From: Falciphora oryzae
Taxonomy: Eukaryota; Ascomycota; Sordariomycetes; Magnaporthales; Magnaporthaceae
Direction: 5' to 3'
Length of the DNA stretch: 64,000 nucleotides
NCBI GenBank assembly: GCA_000733355.1
Contig: JNVV01000010.1
Span: forward strand, 212,214 to 276,213
A model generated the notes under the pieces. It had not been told where the DNA came from. It did not search any database and saw only the letters and a list, made by a program, of their open reading frames with translations. Position numbers and translations under genes: made by a program. Shown piece by piece: positions 10,527 through 22,677 of the stretch (its first letter is position 1; each line of letters starts with the position of its first letter).

Positions 10527-12733
10527 TTTCGGCACGGCAAGCGTGCGACGCAAGCAGGCGCAGGTGTGGGGGCGGCGCTGCGTTCAGGGATGGGATGAAA
10601 GAGGGAGGTCACAACAACGGCTACAGTTCCCGGCGACGGCCACGGCGAGGCAAATCAGAAAAGGCTGTAGGGTGCCGTTGGGCGGAACGCGGGGGCTTCA
10701 AGCCTCGGCGGTGGGCGGCGGAGGTGTGGTCGGGGCGTGGTAGGCAGGGTGCTTGTTTAGGCGGAATGCGTTTCCTCTCCAGACAGCAGCGGCGTCTCCA
10801 TGTTTGGGGTAGCCTGGCTTTGAGTCTCGCAGCTAGACCTAGCGGGAGCGCTCGAAAGCCCCCACGCGGACTTGGGGTATCGGTTGAACCCCGACTTGTA
10901 TAGGCAGGCAACAAGGTAGCCAGGCACAGAAGGAGATGTAGGCGGGCGGTATCCAAGAGAGGGGGGTTGAGTCGAGGTTTTGTGCTGTCGCGGACGGTCA
11001 GCGGCCCTGGACTTGGGATGGCCGCGCCTGTGGTGGAGAGAGGCGGATGGATGCGGAGGAGTCGGAGGCAGGGTTACGGCAGGTACATGGCTCTGGGCCC
11101 TTCAATCAGTGGCCGCCCTAGGTCGCACCTTGTGTAGCCACGTTATTGGCTTTGTTGGACTGCCCGACGACCGCAGGCGGTTTCGGCTGTCTGGATTCGC
11201 TGCCTGTCGGAAGCCAAATCGCGTGCCTGGCCCCGACTGGCCTTCGATCGAGGCTTGCCTGCGTGCGCTGCGTGAACCGTGCTGGACTGGCTTCCTTTGC
11301 CCGTGCACCCTGAACCTACCAAGCACAGGTCGAGGCATGCAGCCCGACTCCCCGAACGAAGCAAACAAGCAAGCAGACGTCGGCGCGTGGTTGGTTCGAT
11401 AAAACGGGCCCTGCCTGCCTGAGAGGGAGGTGTGCAGGAGAGCGTGCAGGCAGACAGACGGGTCAAGAGCAAGAGGAGTTGGAGGTGCATCAAGCACCTG
11501 ACCAGAGCCTGTCCGGTTGGTGCGCTGCCGGCCTGGGCCTGGGAACCACGAGCTGCAGCAAACTGACGGCGCCTGGGTACCTGGAGCCACCGAGTCATAG
11601 CGACCTAGCAGCAGCTGGCCCACACTCCATCGAGCGGCTCGGCTACCGAGCCGGGTTAAGCGTCGGGACTTTGATAACAAAGCGGGTCCTGATGGGGTGA
11701 TGGGGCAGCATGATTGGCGGCTGTGGAGAGGCTGACCTCCACTCCACCCCACGCCAGCTGCCAGCGTCCCGTGCCAGTTTCCCCGCCGACAGCGGAAGCC
11801 CATTCGAGAGTTGGCCCTGACGCAGGGGCTCCTACAACTGAAAGCGTCGATGAGGCATTGATCCCGCCTAGGTACCGGGTACTTGTGCCAGGCACCTAAC
11901 CTAGGTAGCAGCCTGTGACTCAAATTGACCAGACTTTGTTGACGATATGACTTGATCTGACCTACCTGCCTAGGTACCTATCTCTCCCCCTAATCCATTT
12001 AGCTCGGCACAGGGCTCTCTGAGGTATGCGTTCCTGTCTCCCATGGACGCTTAGAAGAGAGAACGAGAGTGTGTGGATAAGGGTCCCCGTCTCATCGAAA
12101 TGCTACGGACCTGATCCCTCACTCACAGGGCCGAGGCATCCATACCTACTTCAAAACAGTCGTAATCCTCAAGGCGTGGAGCATTTCAAGTCACGGATCA
12201 ATGGCGTCAGCAAATCACGAAATTGTCGACGAAAACGCTCAACATGGTAGCTCCATATCCGACCCCCGTGATCGAGTCACCGCCAGGGGGGAAATGGATT
12301 CATCCTGCCCTAAAACGCGCCCGCGCAATATCATGGCGCAAGACCAACCCGTCATCGCCCACGCGAGCCTATACCCTGTCAACACCCTGCAAGTTCCTTG
12401 AGTGGGGCCTATTGGCCTTTCAAAGGGGCTTGCCGGGAAGAAGAACAATGATGAGAAGGCAAACCTGGAAAAGAGAGAAAATATCTGGCCGCCCAATCTA
12501 TTGAGTTCATGTATCCTTCGTGACTGCATAGACCAACCTCGGGTGACTTTTTATTGTATAGCCAACAACGCCTCCATTCTCACAAACACACACCCAAGCC
12601 ACCTGAGCCCATCATCCGCGGGTCCTAAGCGCAAGTACACCTACCGCCATCATAGTGTGTAGACTATAATGTGGCATGAAAAAAAAAGAGATGAATAGCC
12701 AACCGGAAAATAAGCACCGGCGGCGGTCCGATA
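10527..12733. other. 2.2-kb intergenic region upstream of ATG13
   Basis: No gene could be supported. The longest frame (11102-11923, minus, 273 codons) is rich in Arg, Ser and Cys, with no domain or splice structure, and overlaps open frames on the other strand. ACCTAGGTA and CCTAGGTACCTA motifs cluster at 11868-11912 and 11960-11984. The region probably holds the ATG13 promoter and the 3' flank of the SNF2 gene. Confidence 0.45.
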
Positions 12734-15700
12734 CTACCAACGGCGGCTGAACGCCGAGTCGACCTGTGGCCGAGCCACCTGTCTGATGGCCTTCTTACGA
12801 CCGAACCCGTCGTACGACACCGTTGAAGCATCGCCGGCATCTTCGCCCACGGGATTGTCGCCGACGGGGCCAAAGCTGGCGCGGTCGTGATTGAAAAGCG
12901 CAAGCATTTCCTGGAGTCCCAGTCCAAGCGCGTCCTTCTTCTTCATGCCTCCCTCGATCGCCTGCTCTGCAAGAAGCCTCTTTTTGTTCTGAAGCTCCAG
13001 AATCCTCTCCTCGACCGACTTTTCAACCGTGAACTTGTACACGATCACGTCGACTGTCTGCGTCAGGCGGTGGACGCGATCGATGGCCTGCTCCTCGATA
13101 AACTGCATCACGAATGGCGTTAGTATTTTTCTTCTTTCTCTTCTCGCTAATGATACGAAGTATGGGCGCTGTGCGGAAGGATTATAGTGCCACTTGTTTC
13201 CGACTCAGACTCTGAACTTACCGGGTTCCAAAACGGCTCCAGGATGACCACCCGTGTGGCCGCCGTAAGGTTGAGCCCGAGAGATCCGCACTTTAGACTG
13301 CAGAGTAGTAGGCGGGTTTTCTTGTCGTTGCGCAGGGCATGTAGGCTTTCTTCTCGCAGCTCGTTCTTCATCGACCCGTCGTAGCGTGCATATTTGAACC
13401 CGTCCTTTTCGAGGAAAGGCTCGATCAGATCCAGCATTGAGGTGAACTGCGAGAAGACGATGAACTTGTGCTCCTGAGCCTCCTTATGCAGGATCTCGAG
13501 AAGGTTCCGGATTTTGGCTGACGGCACCACACGCCCGGACGAATCTCTGTTGTCCCACTGGTCGTCGTCTGACTCGTCCTCCGATCCAGACACCGCCGAG
13601 TCCGCTTCCGAGTCGGACTCGGGCTCTGATCCGGAGTCGGAGCTGATATCGGACTCGTCCAACGTGGTGGCCTTTTTCTTCAAGGCCTGAGAGTGGATCT
13701 CTGAGACCGAAGCCAAGGAATCATCGTCAGAGTCTGCGGCCGTGGTCACTTTGCTCTTGTCATCCTCATCATCGACGATGAAACTGTCGAGGCGACTACC
13801 GTCGCCTTGTTCGTCCTCAGAGTGATGGATCGAGTCTTCAGACTCGAGCCATTCTCCGCCACCCTCAGCATTCTCGTCTTCTTCGCCGCCGGCTTTGCCA
13901 AGGCGTAGGGCGCCGCGTTGATCCTCCCCAACAATCCAGCTGGCATCGTCCTCCTCGTCATCGCTGTCTATCACAGCCATACGATTCCTCGGCTTCCGCT
14001 TCTTGGCATCGACCTTGGCGATTTCCTTGGCCGTCTTTTTGGAGACCTTCTTTTTCTTATCCTTCTTGTCCTTCTTGGGTCTCCTTCTCTCGGGGCCCTC
14101 TGAGTTGAATTGAGCGCGATCCTCCTCGCATGCTTCGCAGACCGACCTCCCCTTGCTCGTCTCCTCCTTTGTCAGGTCAATCATGCAGACATCGCACTGC
14201 TTCGACTCGATGCCCATGCCACCGAGGGCATCCGCCAGAGCATCAATGTCTGCCTCAGCTTTCTTTGGCTGTACTGTGTCCATGGAAAGCGCATCTTTGT
14301 CCTTCTCGGGCTTGACGCCAACTAGTTTTGGGTGATTGCAGGCTTGGCGCAGACGTAGCAAAAGCACAAGGGCGTTGGCGTAGTTGACCCTCCCTTTCAT
14401 CATCCTCTGCAGACTCTCGTCGGCGCGCTCCTCCAGCCTGGCGTAGAACCTCCTCTCCGCAGGCGAGAACTTGGCCGAGACGGCGACGACCTTGCGCTCG
14501 GTGACCTTGAAGGCCGGTGCCTTGGGTGCCTCCTCGCCGCCCTTGGCAGCCGCAGCCTCGAGCGCCTTCTTCCCTCCGGGGTTCAGTGCACCCTCCTCTT
14601 TCAGGATCTCCTTGGTGCGGCGCTTCATAAAGCAGCGTAGGATACTGTGGAGGCGACGGATGGCCAGATGACCTTTGCCGCCCTTCATCGGCTGATCGAT
14701 GTACTCGCGCCAGTGCTTGAGATCGTCATATGGGGCGATGCGCAGGAAGTTGACCAAGCTCTGCAGCTCGTCCAAGCTGTTCTGCATCGGTGTTCCTGTG
14801 AGACACCAGCGGAATTCCGCACGCAGGGCGCAGCAGGCCTTGGTCGCTTTTGCGTTGCGGTTCTTGATGCTGTGCGCCTCGTCCAGGATGACCCGGAACC
14901 AGTGTATGCCGAAGCAGCCAGCGCCGACAGCATCGGTCGAGTGGCCATGCTCAGACACCAGAATCTGATACGTCGTGATGACCACGTCGTATTTGGCCAG
15001 TTCCGTGTATTTTTTGGTCCGGCTCGGGCCGTGATGAACGCAAACACTGAGCCGCTTGTCGGTCGAGACCTTCTCGGCGATCTCAGCCTCCCACTGCCGG
15101 ATCAGCGCCAGCGGGGCCACGACTAGGGTGCCTTTACCGATGGTGTCATAGTGCTTTTTCCAGCCCACGCCATCCTTGCTAGGCTTCGGACTGCTTATGA
15201 TGAGAGATATCGACTGCAGCGTCTTGCCGAGCCCCATGTCGTCTGCCAGGATCCCGCCCTTGGGGACCTTGCCTCGCTTGACGGGACCAAGTTCGCGCCC
15301 CTTCATCCACTCGACTCCCTCCTGTTGATGAGGCAAGAGCTTGACATTGATGCCATCCAGCGAGCCATCATCGATTGTCTCCTCCTTCTCACCCTCCTTC
15401 TTGCCCTCCTCCTCCTCCTCCTCGTCCATGCCACCCTCTAACAGAGCCTTGAGGTCGTCGGTGGCTTTCTTGGGGTCCGTGTAGAAGACCTGGTCGTCGA
15501 ATGCAGCAGACTGCGAGTACATGGACGCACCGGCGGTGCTGCTGCTGCTGTCACGCTGGGCCGGGAGCGAGCTGTAGACGGGGAGGGGCGGCGCGTCCTT
15601 GTCGTTGTATTTGAGGGCGCTGGGCCCAGAGATGAGGTGGCCCCTGTGGTGCTCGGGACGGCGTTGGGGCTGCAAAAAGACGTTTGACTTCTTCTCCTTC

Positions 15701-15945
15701 TTGTAGAGAGACGAGAACGCCTTGGGCTGCTGCGAGGATGGCATCGTCGGTCGTCCGAATTCTGGGGCAACAGTTCCAGGGGTCTTGGCTGCGCCGACGG
15801 GGCTGCTGGAAATGTTGATTGTCTCTCTGTTGCTGCTAGCCGGCCGGAGCGGCGACTTGGGCTGTGACCTGGCCTCGGCGAGCATCTGTGAGCCCACAAA
15901 CTCGATGTCGTCGTCCGAGAAGGACGCGCTGCGTGAGCGCGTCAT
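12734..15945 (-). CDS. SNF2-family DNA translocase, RAD5/RAD16-like, with reduced zinc motif
   Basis: Likely a nuclear ATP-dependent DNA translocase in chromatin or repair. Exons 13222-15945 and 12734-13102 (about 1030 aa) join across intron 13103-13221 (GTAAGT, ACTAACG, GATGCAG), giving the conserved FWNP-FIEEQAIDRVHRL motif. The N-terminal ~195 residues are disordered and include an acidic-hydrophobic DDDIEFVG segment resembling a SUMO-interacting motif. Motif I is DDMGLGKT (about 235-242), motif II DEAH, motif III LTGTPMQN. Between the two lobes, where RAD5/RAD16 proteins carry a RING, there is only a CxxC...CxxC pair (CDVC and CEAC), then Lys-rich and very acidic stretches (about 680-810). 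Lobe 2 has FSQFTSMLDL and the QTVDV motif. Subfamily is inferred, not proven. Confidence 0.88.
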
Positions 15946-16599
15946 GGCGGGGTAGTGAGAGGTGGTCTGCGGGGGCGGCGGAGCGGAGCCGAAGGTCGCG
16001 GCCTCTTGGAGACCTCGCCGGGTCCGCTGGGTTTTGACTGGGGATTGCTGGCTTGAATTTCGGGTGTCTCTGCTGGTGATACTGGTTGTGGGCCGGGATC
16101 CAAAGTCTGAGCCGGGTTTTCTTGAAGGTTGTCGAGAAGCGGCCGTTAGCAGGGTGAGCCAAAGGAGGGTGTATCACAGAACAAACAGAGCTACCTAGCC
16201 ATACCTACTTCATAAACTGTTCACTCTGGTGCAAACAAATGAAAGAAGCTGTGCTCGAGGTCGGCTACTTGGCCGGGCAGCTGTCTACGGTCGGTGTGCT
16301 CGTCTTTTTCTTTTTCTCCTTCGGGGGGCGGTGCTTTGATCTGCCCGTTGGCTGTTGGTCGTGCGTTGCTACTGCAGGCATTTGTAAACATTGGACCACT
16401 GTCAAGGCAACCAAACAAGGGTTTGAGGGCGAAGCTGGTGGCATTCCTGTGGGGCGCGGTCAAAGTGCGTGGTCATGTGACCCCGTGCATTCTCCTACAG
16501 ATCACCAAAACCAGACACTCCATCTAAATCTTGGCAAAGGGGTCGACTCGATTCTGGTCTGTCTGGTTGTGTCCTATCTATATACTGGACTGCTCACAG
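15946..16599. promoter_or_regulatory. Intergenic region: upstream of SNF2 gene, downstream of Ran-binding gene
   Basis: The 0.65-kb stretch lies between two minus-strand genes and should hold the SNF2-gene promoter. It has a CTACCTAGCCATACCTACTT tract near 16191-16210. No gene is visible. Confidence 0.4.
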
Positions 16600-18516
16600 T
16601 CACCTCGCAGGGCCATCATTATACGGATCGAAGCCGACCTTCCTCTGCGCCTCTACACGAGCCTTCAGCTGCTGTTCGCCCGAGAACCCCGTTGTAGCTG
16701 TTTCTTCCAAGAAGAACGTGAGGATGTGGTCTGGGATCGAGAGGTGAGACGCCTGCTGGAACTCCTGAAGGCTCGTCAGGCGAATAAGAACCTCCAACAG
16801 TGAGAGAGACGACGTAATAGCCCCAAACGGCGACGCTCGAGCAACCATCGCCTCGGAGCTGGCCGCCTCACCGAGCTCGAAGCGGGACGGCGATGAGGAG
16901 CTGGTGGTTATTTCGTGCTGCGGCCCAAGTGATACGTCCCGAATCTGAGCCATGAGCCTCGAATCCACGGATAACCGCTTGCCTTTGCCTACTCGGTTCA
17001 CTTGGATAGCTTTTGTCTCGTCCTCGCTCGTATCGTCCTCGGTGCATGAGCTGCTGTCGTCATCTCCGCTGTCAGAAAACACTTCCAGCGCCATCCACTC
17101 CGTATCGAGATGCCTGGGAAAGCTCCATCTCGCAGGAGAGTGTTCAGAAGCATGCTTTTCCTGGCTCCAGCTTCGACTCTCTCGTCGGATTTGAAAGTCT
17201 ACCTCTTCCTGCGCGATCTGATTGGTTATCTGGTCGTCGCCAGAATCTGGGCTCGTTGCGCTATGATCCTGCAGCATGCCCTCAACAAGCTGACTAGGTG
17301 CGGTAGCACTCGGGTCTCTCTTCAGCAGAAGTGCCGGATTGTTGTCGGTCCCAGAGGCGGTCCCTATGTTGAGGATGCTGCCAGTGTTGGTGTAGAAGAT
17401 CTTGGACACTTGATGAACAGGAATGGACTCTCTGATGCCAGCCAAGGGCAGATCATCAAAAGGCCCCGGACTGCCGCCCTCATGGTCATGGACGCGGCCA
17501 TCATCCAGGTCCTCAATGATCTCCAAGTGATATGAAAATTCATTTGGCGACGGCGAGCGCAAAGACCCGGAGATGGTCGGGTGATAGCCACATTCGCGAT
17601 CAAACTCCCAGCCATAAGGGACCCTGCAGAGTCTTGTCCGAGCCTTGTGAAGGACCTCTTGCCAGATAGGCCTTCTCTCGCCGTCGCCAAGCCCGTAGGG
17701 TTCACCCTCCGGCGCGTTGGCCTCCTGAGGACTGGGATTGGAATCCGACCCCGTGTCGGTGGCGGTGGATAGCCGTGCAGAGTCGGCACTGTGGCCCACA
17801 AACAGCAGGTAAAGCGAGAGCGTGAAGGCCGGGCCAATTTGCACAGGCCTACCCGGGTTGCTGGCGAACTGAGTGTCGCCGATACTGATGAAAGTGCTGG
17901 CTTGCATGAGCCGAGATGGAGAGACACCTGGCGGCAGCGAGGTCGACAGGTTCTCTCCCGATGCGCTGATAGAAAACTGCAGCATGTGGGCGTCACGCTC
18001 TATCCTTGTGAGGAGGCGCTTCATTTCCTCCATGACGCCGCGAAGCTGGGCCGACTGCGAACCCGAGGCGCGGGCCCTGGAAGCAGCGTTTCTGGACTGC
18101 CGCAGTTCTTCCTCCGCCCCGGCCACATCGTCAAGCTGTTTCCCGAGAGCCACGATGCGTCGGCGTAGAGACTTTGCCAAAGGAACCGCGCTCTCCAGGA
18201 AAGCATTACCTCGGCCAGCCTTGAATTCTATCAGGTCTATGGCCGGCGCGATGATCTAGAACATAGGCGGGAAGAAGGGTTTCAGACGGAGTCTCGGGCG
18301 AGCAAAAGGATAGTCTTGGTAGGCGCCCTCTCCTACCTTGATTCTCTCATCAAGCTCCTGCTGCAGCGCCCTGAGCTCTGCGCGGACCGACTTGTCGTCG
18401 ACGGTTTTGAGCAGTCGTGAGCACTGCTGGACGGCGTATGTCGACGTCAGTGCGATGCCTGATCGGATGGCCATGTTCATGGCCTGTGCCCCGAGTCTTG
18501 CAAGAAGGGCGTCCAT
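16600..18516 (-). CDS. Ran-binding protein of the Yrb30/PF05508 type
   Basis: Proteins of this fungal family bind Ran-GTP and are thought to act in nucleocytoplasmic transport. Exons 18337-18516 and 16600-18255 (611 aa) are joined across an 81-nt intron (GTAGGA donor, CTAG acceptor). The spliced start reads MDALLARLGAQAMNMAIRSG then TYAVQQCSRLLKTVDDKS, followed by the AIDLIEFKAGRGN segment and SLRRRIVALG; this N-terminal block is the conserved core I recognise. Further motifs include SFISIGDTQF-like ASTFISIGDTQF and the LLFVGHSADSARL segment. The C-terminal half is acidic and Ser-rich (SGDDDSSSCTEDDTSEDE), ending in a conserved-looking KVGFDPYNDGPAR. Its start lies 1.1 kb from the divergent SUP35 start. 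Family call is confident; role is from the family. Confidence 0.85.
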
Positions 18517-19618
18517 GGTCCTGACACGAGACCGACTTCCATGATGGCCCTGCGTGGCTCGAGCCGGGCTCCTTGACGCGATGCCCCGTCAGTCGGGGTC
18601 GGGCTATCTTTGTCTTTGGAGGAAGCGGTCGTTGTTTGCCCGTGTTGGGCAGGTGGATGTGGCACTGGGCCTGGCCTGGCCTGTCCGCTGTCCGATGTTT
18701 CAAATGCAATGGTGCCTGGCCCCAGTTGGCAACCATGGAACTATGGCTCAAATGGCATCCGGTAGAGAAGCTGGGCACGTTCAGACCCGACGAGACCTTG
18801 GAAATTATGAGCTAGGAAACACCATACTCCCTAGCACATTTTAGTACCAGAGAATGTGCCAGTAATTGCTATCTTTCAAGCGGGCTGGGCTGCTGTCAAT
18901 TTTAAAAATTGGGCTCGGGCTTTTTGGAAGGTCCCTCAGGCACCGAATAAACTGTGTTTCCCACACGCCTTGGCGGGCTTATTCACTAGAAATAACACGG
19001 GCTGCCAGCAGGCAAAATGTCATTGCCAGCGGGTGACACACGCCCATTCATTTTCACTCGTATTGTTTTTTTCTGCCTCGCTGTGTCAGTGGCGGGGCAA
19101 GGCCATCCCCACCTCCTCCCACAGACGTGACCCCAAACGCTTCCTCTTTTTTTTTTTTTTTTTTCTTCTCTTTAACTAGGTATTGTACTCAATCGATTGC
19201 CTGTGGCTGAATAGACCATTGAAGAACCGAGCGGGCCATTATGATAACTGCTTGAGCAAAACTTCTCCACTGATAGTCCATAGTGAGTCATTTGTCGCCA
19301 TGCCTTTGTGTTCCTGTTCGTTTCTGTTCATGTGTTCCTTTCGTACCCAAGGAGGAACGGGCACCTGGGCATCCATAGTGGGGGTGGGGTGGTGGTGCCT
19401 GGAGGAGGCTGACAAAAAAGCTAACCACCATATCCACTTCTGCCTTCTGCCCGTGACCTCCAAGCGGCAACTCACAAACCGCCGAGATTACACTCCAACC
19501 GTCAGGCTTTTACATAACGGGAGCCAGCCGCACTCTCTGGTCTCCTCAGACACTTGACCTGCATCACGATTCGCTACACCCCCGTTCTACCGCCGACCAC
19601 CGGCATTTTCCCGCCGCA
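18517..19618. promoter_or_regulatory. Shared upstream region of the Ran-binding gene and SUP35
   Basis: The 1.1-kb divergent intergenic region is comparatively AT-rich near SUP35 and carries a T18-type run at about 19147-19164 followed by AACTAGGTATTG. A pyrimidine-rich stretch with CACCCCCG lies just before the SUP35 ATG. No protein gene is visible. Confidence 0.45.
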
Positions 19619-21976
19619 ATGTCCGACCTTAACTCGTGGGAGGATGACCCCGCTGCGCAGCAGGACGAGAAGCTCGCCAGGCAGACGCAGCAGCAGATGA
19701 ACCTTGGCCGGGGCCAACCCACTCAGGGCGGCTTCAGGGCCGGCGCTTCCACCTTCACCCCCGGCGCACAGTCTTTCCAGCCGGGCCAGCCCTACGGCGG
19801 CGCCAATTACGCGCCCCAGTACCAGCAGCAACCATACTATGGTGGTCAGCAATATGGGCAGCAGTACGGCCAACAGCAATACTATGCCGGCCAAGGGTAC
19901 GGAGGCCAGCCATATGGCGGCCAGCAAGCATACGCACAAGGTCAATATGGCGGTGGCCAAGGCTACGGCGCCGTTTACGGCCAAGGCGGCTACAACACCC
20001 AAGGATGTAGTAGGTTTCGGCTCGTGGTTGTCAAGACTACCAGCCCGCTCGAGCGCTAACATAGTGACCTTCAGACCAGGACAGTAACTTCCAGAACCAG
20101 CAAGGCCAGCAGCGTCAACAGCAGACGCAGCAGACGAACCCCGCGCCAACAATCGCCAAACGCCCCACTGACGCTGCTTCTGCGGCTGCCCCTTCCGCAC
20201 CCGCAGCTGACTTGAACAAGCCCGTGGCCACCAAAGAGGGCGGCCCCAAGGTTCTCAGCATTGGCGGCGACGCACCGAAGCCCAAGGCAAAAGTCTTGTC
20301 GATTGGCGCGCCGGCCGCCGCAAAGGAGGCGCCGAAGAAGGAGGAGCCGAAGGAGGCGTCGAAGAAGGACGCAGGAGCCGAGTCGGGCGCCAAGACTGCA
20401 GCGGCCAAGGCAATCGAGAAGACTGGGGCGGCCGACAGTGGCGCGAGCGGAAAGACGTCACCAACCCCGTCATCTGGCCGTTCGAGCCCGACCCGCGGGG
20501 GGCCGAAAGCCGCGGCCCGTGATGTCAATGCCGTCGAGAAGGAGCAAGCAGCCGATGTGGATGACGAGACTCTCAAGGAGATTTATGGCAAGGAGCACAT
20601 GAACATCATCTTCATTGGCCACGTCGATGCCGGCAAGTCGACTCTGGGAGGATCAATCCTGTACGCCACGGGCATGGTGGACCAGAGGACTATGGACAAG
20701 TACAAGAGGGAGGCCAAGGAGCTCGGCCGAGAGACGTGGTATCTCTCGTGGGCGCTGGATCTTACCAACGAGGAGCGTTCCAAGGGAAAGACAGTCGAGG
20801 TTGGTCGCGGGTTCTTCGAGACGGAGAAGAGACGATACAGCATCCTCGACGCCCCCGGGCACAAGACGTATGTTCCAAGCATGATCGGCGGCGCCTCCCA
20901 AGCCGACGTTGGGATCCTGGTCATCAGTGCGCGCAAGGGCGAGTACGAGACAGGGTTCGAGAAGGGCGGGCAGACCAGAGAACACGCCATGCTGGCCAAG
21001 ACGCAGGGCGTCAACAAGCTGGTGGTCGTCATCAACAAGATGGACGACCCAACGGTCGAATGGTCGCATGACCGGTACAAGGAGTGCACCACAAAGCTGG
21101 CACAGTTCTTGAAGGGCACGGGCTATAACCTCAAGACGGACGTCTTCTTCATGCCCATTGCCGCGCAGCAGACGATGGGCATCAAGGACAGGGTCCCGAA
21201 GGACCTGGCTCCTTGGTACGACGGGCCTTCGCTGCTGGAGTATCTGGACGAGATGCAGATGCTCGAGCGCAAGCTCAACGCTCCGTTCATGATGGCCGTC
21301 TCGGGCAAGTACCGTGACATGGGTACCATGATCGAGGGCAAGATCGAGGCGGGCGTGGTCAAGAAGGGCATGAGTCTCATGATGATGCCGAACAAGCAGT
21401 CTGTCGATGTCTCGGCGCTGTACGGCGAGACGGAGGACGAGATCAACATCGCGCAGTGCGGCGACCAAGTGCGCATGCGCCTGCGGGGTATCGAGGAGGA
21501 AGACATCCAGCCGGGATTCGTCATCTGCTCGCCCAAGAGGCTTGTGCACACGGTTGCGCAGTTCGAGGCGCAGATCCGTATCCTGGATCTCAAGTCGATC
21601 CTCACGGCGGGCTACAACTGTGTGCTTCACGTGCACGCAGCGATTGAGGAGGTCACCTTCGCGGCTCTCCTCCACAAGCTGCAGAAGGGAACCAACCGGA
21701 AGAGCAAGGTCCCGCCCTCGCACGCGAAGAGGGGAGACAGCATCATCGCAAGGATGCAGGTCACTGGCTCGTCGGGCGCGGTGTGTGTTGAGAGATTCGA
21801 GGACTACCCCCAGATGGGACGTTTCACTCTACGAGATCAGGTAAGACTCAGGCTGACATCCCCTATCCTTGGACCCAGTTGATGCATGTTGCTGACATTT
21901 CTGGGGGGATCACTAGGGCCAAACCATTGCCATTGGCAAGATCACCAAGCTCATCGCAGACGGCGCAAGTGCTTAA
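19619..21976 (+). CDS. SUP35: Translation termination factor eRF3 (Sup35-type) with prion-like N-domain
   Basis: This GTPase works with eRF1 to release peptides at stop codons. Exons: 19619-20006, 20075-21840, 21917-21976 (737 aa). Intron 1 (20007-20074, GTAGTA donor, GCTAAC branch) restores GGYNTQG-YQDSNFQNQQGQQ; intron 2 (21841-21916) restores FTLRDQ-GQTIAIGKITKLI. Residues ~60-165 are Q/G/Y-rich with QQYGQQYGQQQYY-like repeats, comparable to the Sup35 prion domain. A Lys/Glu-rich M-like region follows. The G domain carries GHVDAGKST (~310), DAPGH and NKMD, then EF-Tu domains 2 and 3. All GTPase motifs are intact. The first intron sits at the end of the Q/G/Y-rich repeats, so exon 1 is almost exactly the prion-like module. 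Confidence 0.96.
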
Positions 21977-22241
21977 AGGAGTGTTGTAGCAGAGTGGGTC
22001 CCTGGCTTCTCTGGGCGATAGCTAGCAGCGGGGATAGAAGAGGCGAAGCATGAATTAAAAAGATACCGACCTACCTCACCATGTGTCTGAGGGCCAAAAG
22101 CGTGTGGGCGAGTTTGGACAAGATATATAGGTAGGGATGGGGTGATGTGCATGTCTACTTCGGGAGTCACCTGGAAGGTAGGCTGATATGGTAGAGTTGG
22201 GTCCGGCGTGCAGCATCAAAGAACAATAAAACCAAAAAATA
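21977..22241. other. 3' flank of SUP35
   Basis: Short non-coding flank up to the foldback element, presumably holding the SUP35 3' UTR. It contains CTACCTCACC and ATAGGTAGGGATGGG tracts. Confidence 0.4.
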
Positions 22242-22677
22242 TATAACGTGGTTCACAAGCGAGTGGACCACACAAGCGAGTGGGCCACTTCCAAATCCTA
22301 TACTAAACGCCGTTTCCGACCCCCTTGCTAAATCGACCAATTTTTATCCAAATTGGCTAAAATTTGCTATAGCAACTTTTAATTATAAAATGGAATTTTT
22401 GTAATTTTCTTGAATTTTTTAACACTAAATTGGGTTAAATGCATTAATTTAACCCTTGTAAAACCTAGATTTTTAAATAACTAACCCGATTTAGTAATGA
22501 TAATTTAAAGAAAAATGCAAAAAATCAATTTTATAATTAAAAGCCGGTATGCAAAAATTTAGCCGATTTGGATAAAAATTGGTCGATTTAGCAAGGGGGT
22601 CGGAAACGGCGTTTAGTATGGGATTTGGAAGTGGCCCACTCGCTTGTGTGGTCCACTCGCTTGTGAACCACGTTATA
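22242..22677. mobile_element. Foldback MITE with ~118-bp terminal inverted repeats
   Basis: The two ends are inverted copies of each other: TATAACGTGGTTCACAAGCG at the left, its reverse complement at the right. Over roughly the first 118 bases I count about two mismatches, both transitions. Each arm also holds a direct duplication (ACAAGCGAGTGGACCAC / ACAAGCGAGTGGGCCAC). The central ~180 bp is very AT-rich and itself contains nested inverted repeats (ACTAAATTGGGTT/AACCCGATTTAGT; GGGTTAAAT/ATTTAACCC; CTTTTAATTATAAAA/TTTTATAATTAAAAG), so the element could fold into one long hairpin. There is no coding capacity. The ends abut TATATA-type sequence, which fits a TA target site as for Tc1/mariner-type elements, but the duplication cannot be delimited. 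It lies 265 bp past SUP35. Confidence 0.88.

Noticed and set aside
11102..11923. 273-codon minus-strand frame upstream of ATG13
   Set aside because: No domain, high Arg/Ser/Cys content and overlapping open frames on both strands.
20653..21723. 356-codon minus-strand frame opposite SUP35
   Set aside because: Antisense shadow of the eRF3 GTPase exon, dominated by His/Leu/Arg/Asp, with no known domain.
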